From Georgenia muralis (GTDB taxonomy: Bacteria > Actinomycetota > Actinomycetes > Actinomycetales > Actinomycetaceae): 64,000 nucleotides of DNA. Every line of letters starts with the position of its first letter. The first letter of the stretch is position 1. A program made the translations under genes and the position numbers. Location: NCBI RefSeq assembly GCF_003814705.1, contig NZ_RKRA01000001.1, forward strand, positions 1,860,001-1,924,000. The letters are read 5' to 3'. Below the pieces are notes generated by a model, which ran no database searches, had not been told where the DNA came from, and saw only the letters and a list, made by a program, of their open reading frames with translations. Shown in pieces: positions 1 to 8,176 of this stretch.

Positions 1-767
1 TGGGAGAGGTAGCCGTCCTCCACCCAGCCGCGGACCATGGCGAAGCCGTCGGTGAGCGCCTGCTCGTCGAGGTCGGAGTAGTCGAAGCCCTGGCTGGTCA
101 GCCACGGGTAGGCCTGCCACTCGCCCTGGGACTGGGGCAGGCCCGAGAGGGTGATGCCCTGGTAGCCGGCCTCGGTGGCGGCCGCCATCGCGGCCTCGAG
201 CTCCTCGATGCTCGTCGGCGGCTCGACGCCGATCTCCTCGAGGATCTCGGCGTTGTACCACAGGCCCAGCAGGTTGACGTAGCCCTGGACGGCGTAGACG
301 TGGTCGTCCATGCCGTGGATGACCGAGTCGGGGAACTGGTCCGCGTCGGCGAACCCGTCCCACTGCTCCTCCATCGGGGCAAGGGCACCGGCGAGGGCGA
401 GGGTGCTCCACTCGGCGCCGTTGAAGACCACGATGTCCGGCCCGGTCTCCTGCCCGGCGGCGGAGATGACCTTGGAGTTCATCTGGTCGTAGGGGACGTA
501 GACGTTCTCGACGGTGACCCCCTCGTGGGTCTCCTCGAACTTCGCCGCGTAGTCGTCCATGAGCTTGACCTGGTTGTCGGCGCTGAAGTAGTGCCACACC
601 GTGACGGTGCCGTCGCCGCCCGCGCCGTCGGCGGTGGCGCCGCCGTCCGCCGTGGCGCCGGGCTCGGTGTCGCCGCCGCCGCAGGCGGCGAGGACGAGGG
701 CTGTGGCCGCGGCCGCGCCGATGACGGCGACGTGCCGGGTGCTGCGGTTCTGAGCGGAGTTCCTCAC
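1..767 (-). CDS. Sugar-type ABC transporter solute-binding lipoprotein (partial, 3' end off window)
   Basis: Family 1 extracellular solute-binding protein, the ligand-capturing lipoprotein of a carbohydrate-type ABC importer. The GTG start follows a strong AGAAGGAGA ribosome site 5 nt upstream; an ATG just upstream in the wrong frame hits a stop at once. Residues 1-29 form a lipoprotein signal with lipobox LAAC (lipidated Cys29), then a Gly/Ala/Asp-rich linker and the start of the mature domain (TVTVWHYFS..., then NGAEWSTLALAG). About 255 codons are visible and the C-terminus lies beyond base 1. It is divergent from a LacI regulator, with a LacI-type operator between them, so carbohydrate-responsive repression is likely. 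The permease genes would lie outside the window; the actual sugar cannot be told. Confidence 0.88.
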   Translation of the reverse strand, partial: MRNSAQNRSTRHVAVIGAAAATALVLAACGGGDTEPGATADGGATADGAGGDGTVTVWHYFSADNQVKLMDDYAAKFEETHEGVTVENVYVPYDQMNSKVISAAGQETGPDIVVFNGAEWSTLALAGALAPMEEQWDGFADADQFPDSVIHGMDDHVYAVQGYVNLLGLWYNAEILEEIGVEPPTSIEELEAAMAAATEAGYQGITLSGLPQSQGEWQAYPWLTSQGFDYSDLDEQALTDGFAMVRGWVEDGYLS

Positions 768-837
768 GACATCTCCTTCTGACCCGCTTCCTCGCGGGTG
801 TCGTCCCGGACGATCTGGCACGGTTCCGAAACTGATC

Positions 838-849
838 GAAACCGCTTTC
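838..849. promoter_or_regulatory. LacI-family operator in divergent promoter
   Basis: The 12-mer GAAACCGCTTTC is a near-perfect inverted repeat (GAAA.CG.TTTC) centred on CG, the hallmark of LacI/GalR operators. It lies in the 169-bp gap between the solute-binding protein and the lacI-type gene, so it can serve both promoters. Function is inferred. Confidence 0.6.
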
Positions 850-936
850 TGTACCGTAGGTGTGTGAGGTGGCACACGTCAACCACGTTGTCGATCTGTT
901 ATGTTTCGGCCAGGATCCGGTCTGGGGAGGCGCACG

Positions 937-1968
937 GTGAGCACCGTTGAGAACGCGCGGGCGAAAGCGGTGACGCTGCGCGACGTCGCGCGGGCCGCGG
1001 GCGTCTCGCTCTCCACCGCGTCCAAGGCCCTCAACGGCCGGGCGGACGTCCGCCCCGAGACCCGCCGGCGGGTGGCCGAGACCGCCGAGCGCCTCGCCTT
1101 CCGGCCCAACGCCGCCGCGCAGCTCCTCCCCACCGGCCGTACCGGGACGGTCGGACTCATCACGAGCGACCTCGAGGGCCGCTTCTCCATCCCGATCCTC
1201 ATGGGGGCCGAGGACGCCGCGGGCGCGGGGAAGATGTCGGTCTTCCTGTGCGACGCGCGGGACGACACGATCCGTGAGCGCTACCACCTCGAGGCCCTGC
1301 TCAGCCGCCGGGTGGACGGCATCATCGTCGTCGGCAGCCGCACCGACCCGAGACCGTCGCTGGGGCACGACCTCCCCGTCCCCGTGGTCTACGTCTACGC
1401 GCCGTCGGACTCCCCCGAGGACCTCTCCCTCGTCCCGGACAACGTCGGGGCGGGCCGGCTGGCCGTCGAGCACCTGCTGGCGACGGGACGGCGCCGGATC
1501 GTCCACATCGCCGGCGACCCCACGTACGCCGCCGCCCGCGACCGCGTGGAGGGCGTGACCGCGGCTCTTGCCGAGCACGGCCTCGACCTCGTCGGTGGTC
1601 GTCCGCCCGCCTACGGGGCCTGGTCCGAGGCGTGGGGACGGACCGCGGCACGGGCCCTGCTCGAGGCGGAGCCGGACGTCGACGGCGTCGTCTGCGGCAG
1701 CGACCAGATCGCCCGCGGGGTGCTGGACGCGCTCAAGGACCTCGGCCGGCGCGTCCCGCAGGACGTGGCGGTCGTCAGCTTCGACAACTGGGAGATCCTC
1801 GCGACGGGGTCGGTCCCGCAGCTGACGAGCGTCGACATGAACTTCGAGTCGCTCGGCCGGATGGCCGCCCGGCGGCTGTTCGCCGCGGTCGACGGCACCC
1901 GTGAGCGCGGCACCCTGACCCAGCCGTGCCGCCTGGTCGTCCGGGGCTCGACCGTCGTGGGTGCCTGA
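937..1968 (+). CDS. LacI family transcriptional regulator
   Basis: DNA-binding repressor/activator of the LacI/GalR family, 343 aa. The N-terminal HTH and hinge are clear: residues 13-60 hold TLRDVARAAGVSLSTASKAL and the RRRVAETAERLAFRPN hinge. A periplasmic-binding-protein-like effector domain follows to the C-terminus (VGLITSDLEG, VDGIIVVGS, VCGSDQIARG, VVSFDN). I chose the GTG at 937 because GGGGAGG lies 6 nt upstream; an in-frame ATG at 901 would add 12 residues but has no comparable site. It is divergent from the sugar-binding lipoprotein and probably controls it. The effector is unknown. Confidence 0.9.
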   Translation: MSTVENARAKAVTLRDVARAAGVSLSTASKALNGRADVRPETRRRVAETAERLAFRPNAAAQLLPTGRTGTVGLITSDLEGRFSIPILMGAEDAAGAGKMSVFLCDARDDTIRERYHLEALLSRRVDGIIVVGSRTDPRPSLGHDLPVPVVYVYAPSDSPEDLSLVPDNVGAGRLAVEHLLATGRRRIVHIAGDPTYAAARDRVEGVTAALAEHGLDLVGGRPPAYGAWSEAWGRTAARALLEAEPDVDGVVCGSDQIARGVLDALKDLGRRVPQDVAVVSFDNWEILATGSVPQLTSVDMNFESLGRMAARRLFAAVDGTRERGTLTQPCRLVVRGSTVVGA

Positions 1969-1974
1969 GCCGGC

Positions 1975-3105
1975 TCAGGCGAGGGCGCGCGCGAGGATCT
2001 CGGCGAACCGGTTCGGGTCCTCCAGGTGGGGGCTGTGCCCGACGCCGGGCAGGACGATCTCCTCGTAGGCGCCGCCGGCCGCTGCGTACCGGTCCAGGAC
2101 GGCGCGTGTCTGGGTGACCATCGGCTGGGCGGGGTAGGCCTCCTCGCCGGGCCATCCGGGGACGGCCCCCATCGCGCCGAGGTGACCGATGTCGAGCAGC
2201 GAGGTGTCGGAGACGATCGCGTCGGCGTCGCCGCGCACCCACGTCACCGGGCCGACGCCCACGGCGCCGGCGAAGGCGCTGACGTCGAAGTACCGCGGTG
2301 ACAGGGCGTTGTTCATGCCGGTGGTCCCCGGTGCCGTGCCGGGCCAGTTCGCGCTGGGTACCGCCGGGCCGGGGTAGTGGTGCTCGCCGGTGCGCGTGGA
2401 CAGGACCGAGTCCAGGAGGAGGTCCTCGTCCTCGAGCGCCGTGCCCGGCACGACGTAGAGCGACCGGAACACCGACAGCGGCGACGAGGCACGAGCGGCG
2501 CCGCGCTCTCCCGCGGCGAGCGCGGCCACGAACTCGGGGTTGGCGGTCCCGCCGCCCGACCCGGCGAAGTCGGGCCAGCACGGGCGGCCCTCCGGCCCGG
2601 CGGTGCCGCCGAAGCCGTACGGCGACATCGGCGCCTCGAGCAGGACCGGCCCGACGAGGTCCGGCCGGTCGATCGCCAGCTGCATGACCGCGCCGGCGCC
2701 GGCGGAGTGTGCGACGAACGCCGCCCGGGTGATCCCCAGCGTGTCGAGGAGGGCGGCGAGGTCGTCGGAGAAGTCCCGCATGCCCCGGGTGGCGTCCACC
2801 GGCAGCGGCTCGGAGTCGCCGAAGCCGCGCAGGTCGGGCGCCAGCCCGCGCCAGCCGTCGGGGAGCCGGCCGAGCAGGTGGTGGAAGAACGCGGAGGAGG
2901 AGCAGTTGCCGTGCACGAGCACGACCGTCCCCAGGTGACCCACCTCAGCGGGGTCCGCCGGCCCCGCGCCGCCCGTCCGAGCCGGGTCCGCCGGCCCCGC
3001 GCCGCCCGTCCGAGCCGGGTCCGCCGGCCCCGCGCCGCCAGGCGCGGACTGGCGCACGTGGACCCGCCCACGGGCCGTGGTGACGTCGCGCTCGATGATC
3101 TCCAT
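1975..3105 (-). CDS. Alpha/beta hydrolase with N-terminal repeat insertion
   Basis: Alpha/beta-hydrolase fold enzyme, 376 aa, last gene of the 3-hydroxybutyrate-type operon. The oxyanion region VLVHGNCSSS, the nucleophile elbow VAHSAGAG (Ser nucleophile, with Ala replacing the first Gly of GxSxG) and the C-terminal catalytic His in GVGHSPHLEDP are visible. Residues of about 20-55 are an odd insertion made of three copies of an 11-residue unit (AGPADPARTGG), encoded by a 33-bp tandem repeat. It begins 6 bp downstream of the thiolase stop, so it is co-transcribed. A role in cleaving an ester or oligomer substrate for the pathway is inferred; the family alone does not give the substrate. Confidence 0.82.
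   Translation of the reverse strand: MEIIERDVTTARGRVHVRQSAPGGAGPADPARTGGAGPADPARTGGAGPADPAEVGHLGTVVLVHGNCSSSAFFHHLLGRLPDGWRGLAPDLRGFGDSEPLPVDATRGMRDFSDDLAALLDTLGITRAAFVAHSAGAGAVMQLAIDRPDLVGPVLLEAPMSPYGFGGTAGPEGRPCWPDFAGSGGGTANPEFVAALAAGERGAARASSPLSVFRSLYVVPGTALEDEDLLLDSVLSTRTGEHHYPGPAVPSANWPGTAPGTTGMNNALSPRYFDVSAFAGAVGVGPVTWVRGDADAIVSDTSLLDIGHLGAMGAVPGWPGEEAYPAQPMVTQTRAVLDRYAAAGGAYEEIVLPGVGHSPHLEDPNRFAEILARALA
2951..3039 (-). repeat. 33-bp in-frame tandem repeat inside hydrolase gene
   Basis: Two identical 33-bp units (2951-2983, 2984-3016) and a third partial unit (3017-3039). The period is a multiple of three, so copy-number change would add or remove 11 residues without a frameshift. It lies between the start of the hydrolase and its first conserved fold element. 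Confidence 0.9.
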
Positions 3106-3111
3106 GGTGGC

Positions 3112-4320
3112 TCAGCTCTCCAGGAGCAGGGCCTCGCCCTGGCCGCCGCCGCCGCACAGCGCGACACCGGCGCGGGCGTGGCCGCTGCGGTGGACCTGGT
3201 GGACGGCGTGGACGAGCAGGCGGGCGCCGGAGGCACCGATGGGGTGCCCCAGCGAGATCCCGCCGCCGTGGGGGTTGACGCGCGCCGGGTCGGCGCCGAG
3301 CTCGCGCGTGGAGTGCACGACGACGGCCGCGAACGCCTCGTTGATCTCCACGAGGTCGAGGTCCGCGACCGTCCAGCCCTGCCGCTCGAGCGCGCGGTCC
3401 AGGGCGCGGGCGGGCTGGGCGTGCAGGGAGGTGTCGGGGCCGGCGACCTGCCCGGCGGCGCGCAGGGTCGCCAGCACGGTCCAGCCCTGCTCCCGGGCGC
3501 GGCCCCGGGTGGTCAGGACCAGCGCGGCGGCGCCGTCGGAGATCTGCGACGCGTTCCCGGCCGTGATCGACCCGGTGGGACTGAACGCCGGGCGGAGCCG
3601 GGCCAGGGTCTCGGTGGTGGTGTCGGGCCGGATGCCCTCGTCCCGCTCGACCACGGTCTCGCCCTTGCGGCCGGTCACCGTGACGGGGACGACCTCGTCG
3701 TCGAAGACGCCCTCGTCCCACGCCCGGGCCGCCCGCTGGTGGGAGGCGGCCGCGACGGCGTCCTGGTCCTCCCGCGTGACGGGGTAGGTGGAGGCGTTCC
3801 GGGCGTCGGTGGCCAGGCCCATCGAGCACGACTCGAACGCGTCGGTGAGGCCGTCGTGGGCCAGGTGGTCCACCGCGGTGACGTCGCCGTAGGTCCAGCC
3901 CGAGCGGGAGCCCAGGAGCAGGTGCGGGGCGCGGCTCATGGACTCCATGCCCCCGGCCACGACGACGCCGGCCTCGCCCGAGCGGATGAGCCGGGCGGCG
4001 TCGATGACGGCCGTGAGGCCCGACAGGCAGACCTTGTTGACCGTGGTCGTGTGCGCCGACCAGGGCACGCCCGCCCCGATCGCGGCCTGGCGGGCGGGGT
4101 TCTGCCCGACCCCCGCCTGGAGGACCTGGCCCAGGATGACGGCATCGACCGCCTCGGGTGGGACGCCGCCCCGGGCGAGGGCCCCGGCGACGGCGACCGA
4201 GCCGAGCCCGGTCGCCGCCACCTGGGCCAGGGCGCCGTTCAGGCGTCCCTGCGGGGTGCGGGCGGCCCCGACGACGACGACGTCGAGGTCGCTGGCGGGT
4301 GACGTCGCGGCGGTGCTCAT
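3112..4320 (-). CDS. Acetyl-CoA C-acetyltransferase (thiolase)
   Basis: Thiolase, 402 aa, the usual length. It thiolytically cleaves acetoacetyl-CoA to two acetyl-CoA (or runs the reverse condensation). The nucleophilic Cys98 is in NKVCLSG; His359 in [12 protein letters not shown] and Cys389 in ALCGGGGQG complete the active site. Its start overlaps the stop of the upstream CoA-transferase beta subunit by 4 bp (ATGA), showing translational coupling. With 3-hydroxybutyrate dehydrogenase and CoA transferase upstream, acetoacetyl-CoA is the most likely substrate. A beta-ketoadipyl-CoA thiolase is the main alternative, but no aromatic-pathway genes are present. Confidence 0.93.
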   Translation of the reverse strand: MSTAATSPASDLDVVVVGAARTPQGRLNGALAQVAATGLGSVAVAGALARGGVPPEAVDAVILGQVLQAGVGQNPARQAAIGAGVPWSAHTTTVNKVCLSGLTAVIDAARLIRSGEAGVVVAGGMESMSRAPHLLLGSRSGWTYGDVTAVDHLAHDGLTDAFESCSMGLATDARNASTYPVTREDQDAVAAASHQRAARAWDEGVFDDEVVPVTVTGRKGETVVERDEGIRPDTTTETLARLRPAFSPTGSITAGNASQISDGAAALVLTTRGRAREQGWTVLATLRAAGQVAGPDTSLHAQPARALDRALERQGWTVADLDLVEINEAFAAVVVHSTRELGADPARVNPHGGGISLGHPIGASGARLLVHAVHQVHRSGHARAGVALCGGGGQGEALLLES

Positions 4321-4970
4321 GCGAGGACCTCCAGGGTGTCCGGGACGGTGAGAGGGGCATCGGTGCGGGCGGCCACGTCGTCGGCGCTGACGCCGGGCGC
4401 GACCTCGACGAGGACGAGGCCGGTGGGGGAGACGTCGATGACGGCGAGGTCGGTGATGATGCGGTCGACCACACCCCGGCCGGTCAGCGGCAGGGTGCAG
4501 CGCCGGACGATCTTCGCGTCGCCGTTCCTCGCGTTGTGCTCCATGAGCACGATGACCCTCCCCGCGCCGTGGACGAGGTCCATCGCCCCGCCCGGGCCCT
4601 TGACCATCTTCCCCGGGATCATCCAGTTCGCCAGGTCCCCACCGGCGGAGACCTGCATCCCGCCGAGGATCGCGACGTCGATCTTGCCGCCGCGGATCAT
4701 CCCGAAGGACGTGGCCGAGTCGAAGAACGCCGCCCCGGGCAGGGTCGTCACGGTCTCCTTGCCCGCGTTGATGAGGTCAGGGTCCACGTCAGCCTCGAGC
4801 GGGTACGGTCCCACGCCGAGGATGCCGTTCTCCGACTGCAGCACGACCTGACGCCCGGGGGGGACGTAGTTGGGCACCAGGGTGGGCAGCCCGATGCCGA
4901 GGTTGACGTAGGCCCCGTCGGTCAGCTCCGCCGCCGCCCGGGCGGCCATCTCCTGCCTCGTCAGCGCCAT
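4317..4970 (-). CDS. scoB: 3-oxoacid CoA-transferase, subunit B
   Basis: Beta subunit of a type I CoA transferase, 217 aa. The active-site Glu47 that forms the glutamyl-CoA thioester lies in SENGILG, preceded by [13 protein letters not shown]; the C-terminal half has [15 protein letters not shown] and [12 protein letters not shown]. The likely reaction is acetoacetate plus succinyl-CoA giving acetoacetyl-CoA plus succinate, in complex with the alpha subunit encoded just upstream (stop and start share one base, TGATG). Sequence alone does not separate it cleanly from 3-oxoadipate CoA-transferase (PcaJ); the neighbouring 3-hydroxybutyrate dehydrogenase favours acetoacetate. Confidence 0.9.
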   Translation of the reverse strand: MALTRQEMAARAAAELTDGAYVNLGIGLPTLVPNYVPPGRQVVLQSENGILGVGPYPLEADVDPDLINAGKETVTTLPGAAFFDSATSFGMIRGGKIDVAILGGMQVSAGGDLANWMIPGKMVKGPGGAMDLVHGAGRVIVLMEHNARNGDAKIVRRCTLPLTGRGVVDRIITDLAVIDVSPTGLVLVEVAPGVSADDVAARTDAPLTVPDTLEVLA

Positions 4971-5776
4971 CAGCTCGCCCCTCCCTCGCGCACGGTGCGC
5001 TTCTCGATCCGCTTCTCGGTCCCGGGGCCGACCTCGACCACCCGGTGGACGTAGATCCCGGGCAGGTGCACGCGGTCGGGGTCGAGGTCGCCGGGCTCGA
5101 CGAGCTGCTCCACCTGGGCGACGCACACCCGGGCCGCCGTCGCCGCCAGCGGGTTGAAGTTCCGGGCCGCCTTGTTGAACACGAGGTTGCCGTGCCGGTC
5201 CCCGACGGCGGCGTGGACGAGGGCGAAGTCGGTGGTGATCGCCTCCTCGAGCACGTAGTCGCGCGCCGCGCCGCCGACGGTGAAGGTCCGCACCTCCTTG
5301 GCCTCGGACGCCACCGCCACCGCCCCGGCGCCGTCGTAGCGGCGGGGCAGCCCGCCCTCGGCCACCTGGGTGCCCACCCCGGTGGGGGTGAAGAAGGCCG
5401 CGATGCCGGCCCCGCCGGCGCGGAGCCGCTCGGCGAGCGTGCCCTGCGGGACGAGCTCGACCTCGAGCTCGCCGGAGAGGAACTGGCGCTCGAACTCCTT
5501 GTTCTCGCCCACGTAGGACGCGGTCATGCGGGCCAGCCGGCCGGCCCGCAGCAGCACGCCCAGGCCCCAGTCGTCCACGCCGCAGTTGTTCGAGACCACC
5601 CGCAGGCCGGCCGCGCCCTGGGCGAGCAGGGCCTCGATGAGCGCCACCGGGTTGCCCGAGAGCCCGAACCCGCCGACCGCCAGCGAGGCGCCGTCGCCGA
5701 TGTCGGCCACCGCCTCCGCGGCCGAGGCCACCACCTTGTCCAGGCCGCGCGGGGGCGCGGGGGTCGTCCTGCTCAT
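4970..5776 (-). CDS. scoA: 3-oxoacid CoA-transferase, subunit A
   Basis: Alpha subunit of the same CoA transferase, 268 aa. The glycine-rich CoA-binding stretch GGFGLSGNP is at residues 35-43, followed by [13 protein letters not shown] and the FFTPTGVGT and [10 protein letters not shown] motifs typical of the family. The start ATG at 5776 sits in a 4-bp overlap with the upstream hydrolase stop. It pairs with subunit B to activate acetoacetate with CoA. Confidence 0.9.
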   Translation of the reverse strand: MSRTTPAPPRGLDKVVASAAEAVADIGDGASLAVGGFGLSGNPVALIEALLAQGAAGLRVVSNNCGVDDWGLGVLLRAGRLARMTASYVGENKEFERQFLSGELEVELVPQGTLAERLRAGGAGIAAFFTPTGVGTQVAEGGLPRRYDGAGAVAVASEAKEVRTFTVGGAARDYVLEEAITTDFALVHAAVGDRHGNLVFNKAARNFNPLAATAARVCVAQVEQLVEPGDLDPDRVHLPGIYVHRVVEVGPGTEKRIEKRTVREGGAS

Positions 5777-6735
5777 CGTCGAGCTCCTTCCAGCTGGTGG
5801 GAGACGTGCTGCGCCACGGCGCCGGCCCCGGCCGTGCCCATGATGATCGTGTAGTGGTTGACCCCGGGCACCTCGGCGGTGCGCAGCGACGGCAGCCGGG
5901 CCGCCCACCGCTCGACGTGACCGGCGTCGTACAGCGGGTCGCCGTCGAGGAGGCCCCGGGGGGCGCGCAGGAACAGGGCCGGGGCGGTCAGCGCGTCCAG
6001 GGCCGGCAGGAGCGAGGCCCCGGTGACCAGCTCACGCTGGTCACCCGTGACCGCCTCGAGGCGCGACGTCGGTCGCAGCCCGCCGCCGTCGGCCGGCTCG
6101 AGGTCGTAGTCGAAGTAGCGCCGGAGGTCGTCGGCGCTCGCGCGGGCACCGGCGCCGTCGGCTGCGTCGGTCGCACCGGCTGCGTCGAGCCGGTCGGGGA
6201 CCGATGGCCCGTCGAACGCGCCGGCGAACGCCGGGTGGGCGCGCCAGAAGTCGTGGTAGGCGCGCTCGTCCTGGAAGGTCATGGCCAGCCGGGCCGCCGC
6301 CGGACCGAGGACCGCACGCATGAGCGTGTCGGGGTCGGCGCCGGCGGGGACCTCCAGCGGCAGGCCGCCGTCGACCAGGACGAGGGAGGTCACCAGCTCG
6401 GGACGGCGGTAGGCGAGGACGACGGAGGCGAAGCCGCCCATCGAGTGCCCGACCAGGACGACCGGCCCGGCGCCGAGGTGGTCGACGAGGGCGGCGAGGT
6501 CGTCCGCGTGCCGGGCCATCCCGAACGGCCCCGGCAGGTGGTTGCTGCGGCCCCGCCCCCGCAGGTCAGGGGCGACGACGCGCACGCCCGGCAGGACACC
6601 CGCCAGCCAGCCCCAGGCCCGGTGGGTGGCGGTGATGCCGTGGACGGCCAGGACCGTGGGGGCGTCGTCGTCGCCCCATACCCCGGCGTGGAGGAGGCCG
6701 CCGTCGACGGCGACGTCGAGCTGTCGGTACCTCAT
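5773..6735 (-). CDS. Alpha/beta hydrolase
   Basis: Alpha/beta hydrolase, 320 aa. Visible elements: oxyanion loop [14 protein letters not shown], nucleophile elbow [27 protein letters not shown] near the acid position and [10 protein letters not shown] with the catalytic His. It lies between 3-hydroxybutyrate dehydrogenase and the CoA-transferase genes with 4-bp overlaps on both sides, so it is firmly part of the operon. I infer an esterase releasing a hydroxy acid, such as a 3-hydroxybutyrate oligomer or ester hydrolase, but no motif proves this. Confidence 0.85.
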   Translation of the reverse strand: MRYRQLDVAVDGGLLHAGVWGDDDAPTVLAVHGITATHRAWGWLAGVLPGVRVVAPDLRGRGRSNHLPGPFGMARHADDLAALVDHLGAGPVVLVGHSMGGFASVVLAYRRPELVTSLVLVDGGLPLEVPAGADPDTLMRAVLGPAAARLAMTFQDERAYHDFWRAHPAFAGAFDGPSVPDRLDAAGATDAADGAGARASADDLRRYFDYDLEPADGGGLRPTSRLEAVTGDQRELVTGASLLPALDALTAPALFLRAPRGLLDGDPLYDAGHVERWAARLPSLRTAEVPGVNHYTIIMGTAGAGAVAQHVSHQLEGARR

Positions 6736-7484
6736 CGGGCGTGCCACCCCCCGTCGATGAGGTACGACGCACCGGTGGCCATGGCGGCGTCCGGGCCGAC
6801 GAGCCACAGCACGAGGGAGGCGACCTCCGCGGGCTCCACGAGGCGCTTGACGGACTGCTCGGTGAGGAGGACGCGCTCGAGCACCTCGTCCTCGCTGATG
6901 CCGTGGACGCGGGCCTGGTCGGCGATCTGCTTCTCCACCAGGCCGGTGCGCACGTAGGCGGGGTTGACGCAGTTGCTCGTCACGCCGTGCCGGGCGCCCT
7001 CCAGGGCGGTGACCTTGCTCAGGCCCTCCAGGGCGTGCTTGGCGGTGACGTACGCGGACTTGAACGGTGACGCCACGAGCCCGTGCGCCGAGGAGATGTT
7101 GACCACCCGGCCCCAGCCGCGTGCGTACATGTGGGGCAGGGCGGCCCGGACGAGGAGGAACGGCGCCTCGACCATGAGCCGCTGGATGCGGCGGAAGTCC
7201 GCCGGGGCCAGGTCCTCGATCGGGCTGACCACCTGGATGCCCGCGTTGTTGACCAGGACGTCGGCCTCGAGGCTGAGGTCGTCCAGCGCGGCGGTGTCGT
7301 CGAGGTCGACCACCCAGCTCTCGCCGCCCACCTCCTCCGCGACGGCGCGGGCGGCGCCGCCGTCCCGGTCGGCGACGACCACGTGGGCGCCCGCCGCGGC
7401 GAGCGCGCGGGCGCAGGCGGCCCCGATGCCGGCGCCGCCGCCGGTGACCAGGGCCCGGCGCCCGGCGAGGGTGGGGGTGCTCAT
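6732..7484 (-). CDS. bdhA: 3-hydroxybutyrate dehydrogenase (SDR family)
   Basis: Short-chain dehydrogenase, 250 aa, oxidising 3-hydroxybutyrate to acetoacetate with NAD+. Cofactor motif TGGGAGIG (residues 14-21), NNAG (79-82), catalytic Ser in NISSAHG and Y145-x3-K149. The long stretches GLVASPFKSAYVTAKH, VEKQIADQA, GISEDEV and KRLVEPAEVASL closely match known bacterial 3-hydroxybutyrate dehydrogenases rather than generic SDRs, as does the ending DGGWHAR. It is linked by 4-bp overlaps to the TetR gene upstream and the hydrolase downstream. This gene fixes the likely substrate class of the whole operon. Confidence 0.92.
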   Translation of the reverse strand: MSTPTLAGRRALVTGGGAGIGAACARALAAAGAHVVVADRDGGAARAVAEEVGGESWVVDLDDTAALDDLSLEADVLVNNAGIQVVSPIEDLAPADFRRIQRLMVEAPFLLVRAALPHMYARGWGRVVNISSAHGLVASPFKSAYVTAKHALEGLSKVTALEGARHGVTSNCVNPAYVRTGLVEKQIADQARVHGISEDEVLERVLLTEQSVKRLVEPAEVASLVLWLVGPDAAMATGASYLIDGGWHAR

Positions 7485-8176
7485 GGGGTTCCTCCGAGGA
7501 TGGGGGGACGAGGGGTGCGGTGCGGGGCGAGGGCCCGCTCGACGAGGAGCATCGCGGCGTCGAGCACGGCCTCGGGGACGCCGTCCGGGTGCGGTCCGCC
7601 CGCGCGGGGCGCGCCGGTACCCCCGGCGGGGCCGGTCCCGTCCGGCCGGGCGCCGTCGCCCCAGAGCACCCAGCGCATGCCGACCATCTCCCCGACCCCC
7701 ATGAGGGCCCAGGCGGCCACCTCGGGGTCGACGTCGGCGCCGATCTCGCCGCGGCTGCGTGCCGCACGCAGCCCGGCGACGTAGCCGGCGGCGATCCGCT
7801 CGTAGTGCAGCCGCAGCACGTGCGGGGCGACGAACTCCGCCTGGCGCATGATCCGGTACAGCGCCGGGTTCTCGGCCGTGAACCGGAAGAACGCGCGGAA
7901 CCCGGCCCGCTCGGCGGCGAGGCGGTCCCCCGCGGCGGAGGAGGCGGCCAGCATGGCGCGCCGGACCCGGGAGTTGAGGTCCTTGGCGACCTCCTCGAAG
8001 ACCTCCTGCTTGGAGGAGAAGTAGAGGTAGAACGTGCCCTGGCCCACCCCGGCGGCCTCGGTGATCTTCACGATCGAGGCGTCGTGGTAGCCGTGGCCGG
8101 CGAAGACCTCGGTCGCCACCTCGAGGATGCGGGCGCGGGTGCGGGTGCCGCGCTCGGTGCGGGGGACGGCGCTCAT
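7481..8176 (-). CDS. TetR family transcriptional regulator, inside the operon
   Basis: TetR-type regulator, 231 aa. N-terminal HTH: RARILEVATEVFAGHGY, then ASIVKITEAAGVGQGTFYLY and FSSKQEVFEEV. The C-terminal ligand domain (GFRAFFRFTAENPALYRIM) resembles regulators that bind acyl-CoA-like ligands. It lies between the acyl-CoA synthetase and the dehydrogenase genes with ATGA overlaps on each side, so it is probably autoregulated and controls this operon in response to a pathway intermediate. That role is inferred from position. Confidence 0.9.
   Translation of the reverse strand: MSAVPRTERGTRTRARILEVATEVFAGHGYHDASIVKITEAAGVGQGTFYLYFSSKQEVFEEVAKDLNSRVRRAMLAASSAAGDRLAAERAGFRAFFRFTAENPALYRIMRQAEFVAPHVLRLHYERIAAGYVAGLRAARSRGEIGADVDPEVAAWALMGVGEMVGMRWVLWGDGARPDGTGPAGGTGAPRAGGPHPDGVPEAVLDAAMLLVERALAPHRTPRPPILGGTP

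Noticed and set aside
2377-4302. A 641-codon open frame on the plus strand
   Set aside because: Antisense to the hydrolase and thiolase genes, low-complexity Gly/Arg/Val composition and no domain; a product of very high third-position GC.
4317-5776. 3-oxoadipate CoA-transferase (pcaIJ) and an aromatic pathway
   Set aside because: No ring-cleavage or other beta-ketoadipate genes; adjacent 3-hydroxybutyrate dehydrogenase favours acetoacetate.
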